Below, piece by piece: positions 6,729-12,588 of a stretch of 20,653 nt of DNA. The position numbers were made by a program, and so were the translations under genes. Source of the DNA: an uncultured Oscillibacter sp. GTDB taxonomy: Bacteria > Bacillota > Clostridia > Oscillospirales > Oscillospiraceae. The stretch lies in NCBI GenBank assembly GCA_900544105.1, contig UQUC01000039.1, positions 1 to 20,653 of the forward strand, read 5' to 3'. The notes beneath the pieces were generated by a model. It worked only from the letters and a program-made list of their open reading frames with translations, was not told the origin of the DNA and searched no databases. Each line of letters opens with the position of its first letter. Within the stretch, counting starts at the first letter, position 1.

Positions 6729-6757
6729 AGTCTCCACGCTCACCAATTTAGTCTCCA
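6729..6757 (+). repeat. Iterated CTCCA/CACCA repeats at the right end of element E2
   Basis: AGTCTCCA, GCTCACCA and AGTCTCCA start at 6729, 6738 and 6750, spacing 9 and 12, exactly the spacing at the right end of E1. Bases 6740-6758 match 5966-5984 at 18 of 19 positions. The remaining stretch to 6928 contains no gene I can support, although the frame of copy 3 stays open back to 6780. Confidence 0.55.
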
Positions 6758-6928
6758 ATAGCGTGAAGAATGGAGCAGAATGACGCGGAAATGTGTCCTT
6801 GCAACTCAGACTATACGGAAGAACGGCTTTAATCAAAGATTGTTACCGTGTGAGGCTTTAAGTAGTTTTGTACACGTGCGAGGGGTTATGATTACTGCGA
6901 ATTTGAGGGAAATCAAGCCAGGTTTTCT

Positions 6929-6952
6929 AATCCCCACCATGAAGCCGCTGGA
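6929..6952 (+). other. Putative attachment site, E2/chromosome junction
   Basis: AATCCCCAC-C-ATGAAGCCG matches the other two sites with two base differences over 24 bases. To its right the sequence continues as GC-rich host DNA, so this would be the outermost right junction of the array. Confidence 0.6.
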
Positions 6953-7394
6953 CGCCGACAAGAAGCCCGCAAAGCCCGCCGAGGCCGCTCCTGCCGCCCC
7001 TGTCGTGGAGGAGAAGATCGACTTCTCCAACGTGCAGATCGAGCCACTGTTCCAGGATCAGGTGGATTTTGACACCTTCTCCAAGTCCGATTTCCGGGCC
7101 GTGAAGGTCAAGGAATGCGAAGCCGTGAAGAAGTCCAAAAAGCTCTTAAAGTTCGTTTTGGACGACGGCACCGGCACGGATCGGGTGATCCTCTCCGGCA
7201 TCCACGAGTATTATGAGCCGGAGGAGCTGGTAGGCAAGACCTGCATCGCCATCACCAACCTCCCGCCCCGGCCCATGATGGGCATCGAGTCCTGCGGTAT
7301 GCTCATCTCCGCCGTGCACCAGGAAAACGGCCAGGAGAAGCTCCACCTGCTGATGGTCGATCCTCACATTCCCGCCGGAGCCAAGCTCTATTGA
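6939..7394 (+). CDS. metG: Methionyl-tRNA synthetase C-terminal tRNA-binding domain, copy 3 (likely the original host 3' end of metG)
   Basis: Third copy of the MetG tRNA-binding OB-fold, 151 residues, with the same linker length as copy 1 and all domain motifs (FSKSDFRAVKV, VILSGIHEYY, EPEELVGKT, MGIESCGML). Its high GC at third positions matches the genes to its right, and a terminator follows 10 bases after the stop, as expected for the native end of metG. The open frame extends upstream to an ATG at 6780, but that part is AT-rich, has no MetG similarity and lacks a good ribosome binding site, so I begin the feature at the shared ATG. One 59-base block (7110-7168) is unexpectedly AT-rich and identical to copies 1 and 2. 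The catalytic part of metG is not in the window. The symbol marks origin, not an intact gene. Confidence 0.7.
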   Translation: MKPLDADKKPAKPAEAAPAAPVVEEKIDFSNVQIEPLFQDQVDFDTFSKSDFRAVKVKECEAVKKSKKLLKFVLDDGTGTDRVILSGIHEYYEPEELVGKTCIAITNLPPRPMMGIESCGMLISAVHQENGQEKLHLLMVDPHIPAGAKLY

Positions 7395-7403
7395 TGACCC
7401 CTG

Positions 7404-7431
7404 AAGCCCTCCGGCGAAAGCCGGAGGGCTT
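7404..7431 (+). terminator. Terminator-like hairpin after metG copy 3
   Basis: An 11-bp GC-rich stem (AAGCCCTCCGG and its complement) with the loop CGAAAG is followed by only a short TATAT tract. Confidence 0.75.
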
Positions 7432-7447
7432 ATATGAGAGAAGAAAG

Positions 7448-8152
7448 ATGAAAATGGAGAGAGAACACACGAAAGTACTTGATTTTGAAGCCGTCCGGGC
7501 CATTGCAGCCGAGACTCCGGACAGCGAGCTCATCCGCTGAGTGGACGAGGCCCTGCGGGAAAAGTCCGGCTACACCCTGCCCCCCAAAATCCACATCTCC
7601 CAGCAGGACGGCGACTATTACAACGTCATGCCCTGCATCTATAAGCGGGGCAACCTGGCCATGGTGAAGATGATCGGCCGCCACGGCCACGAAAACCGCA
7701 TCATGGACCTGTTCCGTCAGGACCCGGACGTGCATTTCGTCCTGTGCGACACCTATGAGGAGGTCATCGGCGACTCTGACCTGGTGATCTCCGCCATTAC
7801 CAAGGCCACGGAGAACTTCGTCACCGACGAATACTTCAAGGAGGGCTGCACCGTCATCCCCATCTGCACCATGGGCTTCCAGAACTGCGACCTGTTCTTC
7901 GACCGGGTGTTCACCGATGAAATTGAGCAGATCCGGGGCTTCAAGTATTTCGACCACTTCGCCCCCGTCACCACCAACGTCGCCGACGTGCTCAACGGCG
8001 TCGCCCCCGGCCGCACGGACAATGTCCAGCGCATCCTGGTGTATAACTACGGCATCGCCATCCATGACCTGGTCTTTGCCGCCAACATCTATGGCCGCGC
8101 CGCCGTTCCCGACACGCCGTACCACTACTGCCGGGAAAAATACTTTATCTGA
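7448..8152 (+). pseudogene. Broken ornithine cyclodeaminase/mu-crystallin family gene
   Basis: The frame begins at ATG 7448 after a purine-rich AGAAGAAAG and reads in phase through a TGA at 7538-7540, then continues to 8152 without further stops. The TGA sits at LIR-stop-VDEALREK, where family members have an uninterrupted helix (a change of one base from TGG is enough). The first part (LPPKIHISQ, MPCIYKRGNLAMVKMIGRH) and the last part (CDTYEEVIGDSDLVISAITKA, VIPICTMGFQNCD, VYNYGIAIHDL) are clear. The middle third, with the Rossmann GxGxxA/G motif and the conserved R-T-A region, is missing: MIGRH joins directly to GHENRIMDLF at about 7680, within short GGCCxCCAC repeats. About 234 codons remain of a usual 320-340. 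A GTG at 7541 could reinitiate, but the NAD-binding domain would still be absent. Confidence 0.85.
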
Positions 8153-8241
8153 TGCTTTTGGCGCACTATATTGTGTGAAAACGCTATAAAAAGCTGCGGC
8201 GAAATGCTCTCTGCTGGTAAGACAGTAAAATCAAATTTCTT

Positions 8242-8279
8242 GGAACAGGCATGATTTCGGTCATGCCTGTTCCGCTTTT
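8242..8279 (+). terminator. Rho-independent terminator
   Basis: A 13-bp perfect stem (GGAACAGGCATGA and complement at 8261-8273) with the loop TTTCGG is followed by GCTTTTA. It follows the broken cyclodeaminase gene. Confidence 0.8.
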
Positions 8280-8353
8280 AGCAGCTCGTCCAAGGGGATG
8301 TAGCCTACGAGGTCATGTTCGATATGTACCCTCTGCCTGCTGCTCCTGTTCAT
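8261..8353 (-). CDS. Possible small reverse-strand gene or gene remnant (30 residues)
   Basis: On the - strand an ATG frame of 30 codons (ending LDELLKAEQA) stops inside the terminator stem, and the same frame stays open another 40 or so codons upstream past the ATG. The composition looks protein-like and the stretch is otherwise unexplained. No ribosome binding site or family was recognised, and the deoC promoter overlaps the extended frame. Weak call. Confidence 0.2.
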   Translation of the reverse strand: MNRSSRQRVHIEHDLVGYIPLDELLKAEQA

Positions 8354-8396
8354 GGATTCCCTGTTGCAGACCCTTGCCCCGCCGCCGGTGTCAAGG

Positions 8397-8425
8397 TTTA
8401 CAAAGGCGGTTTTTTCTGCTACAAT
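8397..8425 (+). promoter_or_regulatory. Sigma-A type promoter for deoC
   Basis: TTTACA at 8397-8402 and TACAAT at 8420-8425 are separated by 17 bases. Transcription would start near 8432, about 45 bases before the deoC start. Confidence 0.75.
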
Positions 8426-8475
8426 GGAATCGTATCCGCAAAAATATGTACGGCATCCGAAAGGAGATTTTTATC

Positions 8476-9141
8476 ATGAACAACGAACTCAAGCCCATTC
8501 TGGCCCGGGTGGACCACACCCTGCTGTCCCAGACGGCTACCTGGGACCAGATCCGGGCCATCTGCGACGATGGCGTGAAGTACGGCTGCGCCAGCGTGTG
8601 CATCCCCGCCTCCTATGTGAAGCAGGCGGCGGAGTATGTGGCGGGCAAGATCGCCGTGTGCACCGTCATCGGCTTCCCCAACGGCTACGACACCACCGCC
8701 TCCAAGTGCTTCCAGGCCACCGACGCCGTTCAGAACGGCGCGTCCGAGATCGACATGGTCATCAACATCGGCTGGGTAAAGGACGGCCTGTACGATCAGG
8801 TGCTGGACGAGATCCGCGCCGTGAAGGACGCCTGCCAGGGACGGCTCCTGAAGGTCATCATCGAGACCTGCCTGCTCACCGACGCCGAAAAGGTGGAGAT
8901 GTGCCGGGTGGTGTCTGAGTCCGGCGCGGACTATATCAAGACCTCCACCGGCTTCGGCGGCGGCGGAGCCACCCGGGAGGACGTGGCCCTGTTCAAGGCA
9001 AACGTTGCTCCCCATGTGAAGATCAAGGCCGCCGGCGGCATCGCCAACCTGGACGACGCCCGGGACTTCATCGCCCTGGGGGCCGACCGTCTGGGCACCA
9101 GCCGCATCGTCAAGGCCGTGAAGGCCCTGGAGCAGGAATAA
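8476..9141 (+). CDS. deoC: Deoxyribose-phosphate aldolase
   Basis: DeoC splits 2-deoxy-D-ribose-5-phosphate into glyceraldehyde-3-phosphate and acetaldehyde, the last step of deoxynucleoside breakdown in the cytoplasm. The 221 residues form the class I aldolase TIM barrel. The Schiff-base lysine is K155 in YIKTSTGF, the proton-relay lysine is K184 in KIKAAGGI, and the acid/base aspartate is D93 in EIDMVIN. The ATG at 8476 is chosen because a strong AAAGGAG lies 9-10 bases upstream and MNNELKPILARVDHT is the normal DeoC N-terminus; the frame is open further upstream but that part is not DeoC-like. It has its own promoter and is followed 157 bases later by deoD, which supplies its substrate via deoxyribose-1-phosphate. 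The phosphopentomutase that links the two reactions is not in the window. Confidence 0.96.
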   Translation: MNNELKPILARVDHTLLSQTATWDQIRAICDDGVKYGCASVCIPASYVKQAAEYVAGKIAVCTVIGFPNGYDTTASKCFQATDAVQNGASEIDMVINIGWVKDGLYDQVLDEIRAVKDACQGRLLKVIIETCLLTDAEKVEMCRVVSESGADYIKTSTGFGGGGATREDVALFKANVAPHVKIKAAGGIANLDDARDFIALGADRLGTSRIVKAVKALEQE

Positions 9142-9161
9142 TACACCCCCTGTCATTCGTA

Positions 9162-9185
9162 GGGGCGGACGACTCTGTCCGCCCC
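9162..9185 (+). repeat. GC-rich hairpin, probable dispersed intergenic repeat
   Basis: GGGGCGGAC and its perfect complement (9177-9185) surround GACTCT, with no T run after. Sequences of the type GTAGGGGCGGAC are frequent between genes in related Clostridia, so it is probably a repeat rather than a terminator specific to deoC. Confidence 0.55.
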
Positions 9186-9217
9186 GGAAAATCCCTGCGT
9201 CTCAAGAGCCAGAGAAG

Positions 9218-9252
9218 CGGATTGCCGTGTCGCTTCGCTCCTCGCAATGACA
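9218..9252 (+). repeat. Dispersed intergenic repeat, TGTCATTGCGAGGAGCGAAG family (reverse orientation)
   Basis: Read on the - strand, the segment is TGTCATTGCGAGGAGCGAAG followed by CGACACGGCAATCCG. This is a well-known intergenic repeat type found in many bacterial phyla, with an inner palindrome around GCGAAGCGA and outer ATTGC/GCAAT arms. It lies between deoC and deoD. Confidence 0.7.
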
Positions 9253-9275
9253 GACCAGTCTCATTATGATTATAT
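9247..9275 (+). promoter_or_regulatory. Weak promoter candidate for deoD
   Basis: ATGACA (9247-9252, the edge of the dispersed repeat) and TTATAT (9270-9275) are 17 bases apart, 24 bases before the deoD start. Plausible but not strong; deoD could also be read from the deoC promoter. Confidence 0.3.
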
Positions 9276-9298
9276 AGGATACAAGGAGGAACTCAGCC

Positions 9299-10018
9299 AT
9301 GTCTACCCCCCATAACAGCGCCGCACCCGGTGCCTTCGCCAAAACCGTTCTGATGCCCGGCGACCCCCTGCGCTCCCAGTTCATCGCCGAAACCTTCCTG
9401 GAAAACCCCGTGCTGGTGAACAACGTCCGGGGCGTCCAGGGCTACACCGGCGCCTATAAGGGCGTGCCCGTGTCCGTGATGGCCTCCGGCATGGGAATGC
9501 CCTCCATCGGCATCTACTCCCATGAGCTGTACACCCAGTACGGCGTGGAGAACATCATCCGTGTCGGTTCCGCCGGTGCTCTGCGGGCGGACCTGGAGCT
9601 GGGCAGCGTGGTGGCCGGTCAGGGCGCCTGCACCAACTCCAGCTTCGCCGACCAGTATGAGCTGGGGGTCCACTATGCCCCCATTGCCGACTTCGACCTG
9701 CTGATGGCCGCCGTGGAGTCCGCCCGGGAGCTGGGCGTGAAGATGCCCGTGGGCAATCTGTACTCCTCCGACACCTTCTATGACGCCGCCGGCCGCAACG
9801 ACCGCATGAAGAAGATGGGCGTCATGGCCGTGGAGATGGAGGCCGCCGCCCTGTACTGCACCGCCGCCTTCCTGGGCAAGCGGGCCCTGGCCATCTGCTC
9901 CATCAGTGACAACCTGGTGCTGGGCACCGAGCTGACCCCCCAGGAGCGGCAGACCACCTTCACCAACATGATGAAGATCGGCCTGGAGGCCGCCGTGAAA
10001 ATGGCCCAGCGGGGTTAA
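9299..10018 (+). CDS. deoD: Purine-nucleoside phosphorylase, DeoD type
   Basis: Reversibly splits purine (deoxy)nucleosides with phosphate to the free base and (deoxy)ribose-1-phosphate; cytoplasmic and normally a hexamer. The 239 residues are the usual length and the key residues fall at E. coli-like positions: G21-D22-P23 and R25 and R88-V-G-S91 for phosphate, V178-E179-M180-E181 for the ribose, and the catalytic pair D204 (SISDN) and R217. The start is fixed by a strong AAGGAGG 9 bases before ATG. It follows deoC and precedes a nucleoside-binding lipoprotein, which together make a deoxynucleoside uptake and breakdown group. Confidence is very high. Confidence 0.97.
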   Translation: MSTPHNSAAPGAFAKTVLMPGDPLRSQFIAETFLENPVLVNNVRGVQGYTGAYKGVPVSVMASGMGMPSIGIYSHELYTQYGVENIIRVGSAGALRADLELGSVVAGQGACTNSSFADQYELGVHYAPIADFDLLMAAVESARELGVKMPVGNLYSSDTFYDAAGRNDRMKKMGVMAVEMEAAALYCTAAFLGKRALAICSISDNLVLGTELTPQERQTTFTNMMKIGLEAAVKMAQRG

Positions 10019-10052
10019 GTCCGGCGAAAGACAGAACTTAGCACAAAAAAGG

Positions 10053-10081
10053 TTGCACTTTTCACCCCACCCTGCTATAAT
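10053..10081 (+). promoter_or_regulatory. Sigma-A type promoter for the BMP lipoprotein gene
   Basis: TTGCAC (10053-10058) and a consensus TATAAT (10076-10081) are 17 bases apart. A small GGGCG/CGCCC hairpin lies in the leader at 10091-10106, before the AAGGAAGG ribosome binding site. Confidence 0.85.
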
Positions 10082-10134
10082 GTGCTTATAAGGGGCGTTT
10101 CGCGCCCAAAATTAAAAAGGAAGGTAGATTCACC

Positions 10135-11307
10135 ATGAAAAAGTTTCTGGCAATGCTCCTTGCTGTGGTCATGGTCCTGTCTATGGCAGCCTGCTCCAAG
10201 CAGCCCGCCAAGGACCCCAACAAGGGCAACGATGATCCCAACCAGACCGCGACCATCACCAATCCCGATCAGATCAACGACGAGATGACCTCCGAGGATG
10301 GCAAGTACGAGATCGCTTTCATCACCGACGTGGGCCAGCTGAAGGATAAGTCCTTCAACCAGGGCACCTATGACGGCGTGAAGCTGTACGCTGCCAACAA
10401 CAAGCTGTCCTATAAGTATTATCAGCCCGCCAACAAGGACCAGGCCACCGATGATGACCGCTACGAGGCCATGAAGGCCGCCGTGGAGAACGGCGCCAAG
10501 GTGGTTGTCTGCGCCGGCTTCATGCAGGAAGGCGCTCTGCGCATGGCCGCCAAGGAATTCCCCAATGTCTCCTTCGTGTTCGTGGATGGTTATCCCATCA
10601 CCGAGGAAGCCGGCGTTGACGGCTCCCCCGTTCTGAAGAACGTTGCCGGTATCGCCTTCAAGGAAGAGCAGTGCGGCTATCTGGCTGGTTACGCTGTCGT
10701 CAAGGAAGGCTTCACCAAGCTGGGCTTCACCGGCGGTGGCGGCGGCACCAACCCCGCCTGCTGCCGTTACGGCTATGGCTTCGTCCAGGGCGCTGACGCC
10801 GCTGCCAAGGAGCTGGGCGTGAAGGTCGATATGAACTATTCCTGGCAGTATGGCGCCAGCTTCTCCGCTTCCCCCGAGCTGCAGACCATGGTTTCCGGCT
10901 GGTACGAGGCCGGCACTGAGGTCGTGTTCGCCTGCGGCGGCTCCATGTTCGCCTCCGTGGCCGCTGCTGCCGGCGCTGCCGACGGTAAGGTCGTGGGCGT
11001 GGACGTTGACCAGTCCACCGAGTCCGACACCGTCATCACCTCCGCTATGAAGGGCCTGGCCGACTCCGTGCAGTGGGCTCTGGGCAAGTTCTACAGCAAC
11101 GAGTTTGCCTCCATCGGCGGTATGGGCACCTCCCTGGGCGCCAGCGAGAACGCTGTGGGTCTGCCCACCGCTACCTGGTCCCTGACCAAGTGGACTGTTG
11201 ACGAGTACAACACCATGCTGAAGGACATCGTTGACGGCAAGATCACCATCGACAGCGATTACAACAACCTGAAGTCCACCGACAACGTCACCCTGAACAT
11301 CATCTGA
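10135..11307 (+). CDS. BMP-family nucleoside-binding lipoprotein (ABC transporter substrate-binding protein)
   Basis: A substrate-binding protein of the Bmp/Med/PnrA family, which captures nucleosides outside the membrane for an ABC importer. The signal peptide (MKKFLAMLLAVVMVLSMAAC) ends in a lipobox with the lipidated C20, followed by a flexible Lys/Asp/Asn-rich linker to about residue 60. The domain begins with YEIAFITDVGQLKDKSFNQG, the family's purine-binding N-terminal segment, and includes VVCAGFMQEGALRMA, KLGFTGGGGG, YGFVQGADAAAKELG and VVGVDVDQS. Codon use is strongly biased, and with the consensus promoter this suggests high expression. The ATPase and two permease genes that usually follow are not here: a terminator comes directly after. 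The transporter must be encoded elsewhere or shared. Its position after deoC and deoD supports nucleoside as the ligand. Confidence 0.92.
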   Translation: MKKFLAMLLAVVMVLSMAACSKQPAKDPNKGNDDPNQTATITNPDQINDEMTSEDGKYEIAFITDVGQLKDKSFNQGTYDGVKLYAANNKLSYKYYQPANKDQATDDDRYEAMKAAVENGAKVVVCAGFMQEGALRMAAKEFPNVSFVFVDGYPITEEAGVDGSPVLKNVAGIAFKEEQCGYLAGYAVVKEGFTKLGFTGGGGGTNPACCRYGYGFVQGADAAAKELGVKVDMNYSWQYGASFSASPELQTMVSGWYEAGTEVVFACGGSMFASVAAAAGAADGKVVGVDVDQSTESDTVITSAMKGLADSVQWALGKFYSNEFASIGGMGTSLGASENAVGLPTATWSLTKWTVDEYNTMLKDIVDGKITIDSDYNNLKSTDNVTLNII

Positions 11308-11343
11308 TCGTTCCGTCCGGACGTATAGCCAAAAAGGTTACAT

Positions 11344-11380
11344 AAAATCCCGGGAGCGCTTCAGCGCTCCCGGGATTTTT
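11344..11380. terminator. Bidirectional Rho-independent terminator
   Basis: A 13-bp perfect stem (TCCCGGGAGCGCT and complement) with a 2-4 base loop has A-rich bases on its left and TTTTT on its right. It can end both the BMP lipoprotein gene (+) and the convergent agmatine operon (-). Confidence 0.92.
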
Positions 11381-11485
11381 CTTGTCAAAAAAGCCTCGCA
11401 GAGTTTGGTGCCCGCAGGCGGCAAAGCAAATGCAATCATTTTTTGCCGGGGCGTGTACCTGGCAAAAATACTTCCTCCCCCACGC

Positions 11486-12583
11486 TCACGCCTTGGGCTG
11501 CTGCTGGGTGATGCAGTGGATGTTGCCGCCGCCGAAGGCCACCTCCCGGGTCTGGACCCCCACGATCTGCCGGTCCGGGAACATCTGCTGCAGCTGCTGG
11601 ATGGCCAGCTGGTCGTTTTCGTCGCCGTACTGAGGGGCGATAACGGCCCCGTTGACGATGAGGAAATTCATATACGAGGCGATGCTGACCTCGCCGTTTT
11701 CCCGGGGTACGGTACCCTCCACGGCGTCGATGGTCTCCGCCCCCTCCAGACAGCAGGGCTTCTTCGTCAGGCACAGCTTGTGCACCGTCAGCCGCCGGCC
11801 CTTGGCGTCGGTGGCCTGGCTCAGGGTGCGGAAGGCGTCCTGGGCCGCCTGATAGAAGGGGTTCTCCGGGTCCTCGGTCCAGATGCAGGCCACCTCCCCC
11901 GGGGCCACGAAGCAGGCCACGTCGTCAATGTGGCCGTTGGTCTCATCGGGGTCGATACCGTCCCGCAGCCAGATGACCTTCTCGCACCCCAGATAGCCGC
12001 AGAGCTTTTCTTCGATATCCCGGCGGCTCAGCTCCGGGTTCCGGCCCGGGGACAGCAGGCACATCTCCGTGGTCAGCACCGTGCCCTGGCCGTCCACATG
12101 GATGGACCCGCCCTCCAGCACGAAGCCGTCGGTGCGGTAGCTGTCCACCCCCTCCAGCTCGCAGATTTTCCGGGCCACCAGATCGTCCTGGTCCCAGGGA
12201 AAGTACAGCCCGTCATGCAGGCCGCCCCAGGCGTTGAAGGTCCAGTCCACCGCCCGCAGGTCCCCCTGATCGTTTTTCACAAAGGTGGGGCCGCAATCCC
12301 GGACCCAGGCGTCGTTGCTGGTCATTTCCACCACCCGGATGTCCTCCGGCAGCCGGGCCCGGGCGTTCTGAAACTGGTCGGGATTCACGCACACCGTCAC
12401 CGGCTCGAACCGGGCGATGGCCCGGGCCACGTCGGCAAAGGCCTGCTGGGCGGGCTTGGCCCCGCCCCGCCAGTTGTCGGGCCGCTGGGGCCACAGCATC
12501 CACACGCCGGTCTGCTCCTCAAATTCCCCGGGCATGCGATACCCGTCCTGCCGGGGGGTGGTTCCCACAATACGTTTTGCCAT
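11486..12583 (-). CDS. aguA: Agmatine deiminase
   Basis: Hydrolyses agmatine to N-carbamoylputrescine and ammonia in the cytoplasm. The 365 residues show the full pentein active site: nucleophile C357 in GGGNIHC, H218 and D220 in NGHIDD, D96 in VRDCGPT, and E157-G-G-S in the central sheet. C357 is at the same number as in enterococcal AguA. The ATG at 12583 is chosen for its ribosome binding site (AGGAGG about 9 bases before), which lies within the last codons of the transporter gene upstream; the frame is open far beyond it, but that part only mirrors the transporter. It is the last gene of the ptcA-aguD-aguA operon, with 5 bases between it and the preceding gene. Confidence 0.96.
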   Translation of the reverse strand: MAKRIVGTTPRQDGYRMPGEFEEQTGVWMLWPQRPDNWRGGAKPAQQAFADVARAIARFEPVTVCVNPDQFQNARARLPEDIRVVEMTSNDAWVRDCGPTFVKNDQGDLRAVDWTFNAWGGLHDGLYFPWDQDDLVARKICELEGVDSYRTDGFVLEGGSIHVDGQGTVLTTEMCLLSPGRNPELSRRDIEEKLCGYLGCEKVIWLRDGIDPDETNGHIDDVACFVAPGEVACIWTEDPENPFYQAAQDAFRTLSQATDAKGRRLTVHKLCLTKKPCCLEGAETIDAVEGTVPRENGEVSIASYMNFLIVNGAVIAPQYGDENDQLAIQQLQQMFPDRQIVGVQTREVAFGGGNIHCITQQQPKA

Positions 12584-12588
12584 AGTCG

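Noticed and set aside
6780..6938. Upstream extension of metG copy 3 to an ATG at 6780
   Set aside because: The extra 53 residues are not MetG-like, the bases are AT-rich, no ribosome binding site is seen, and the shared homology begins only at the core site.
7430..8125. 231-codon - strand frame opposite the broken cyclodeaminase gene
   Set aside because: The + strand carries clear family motifs; the - strand frame is Val/Gly/Asp-rich antisense.
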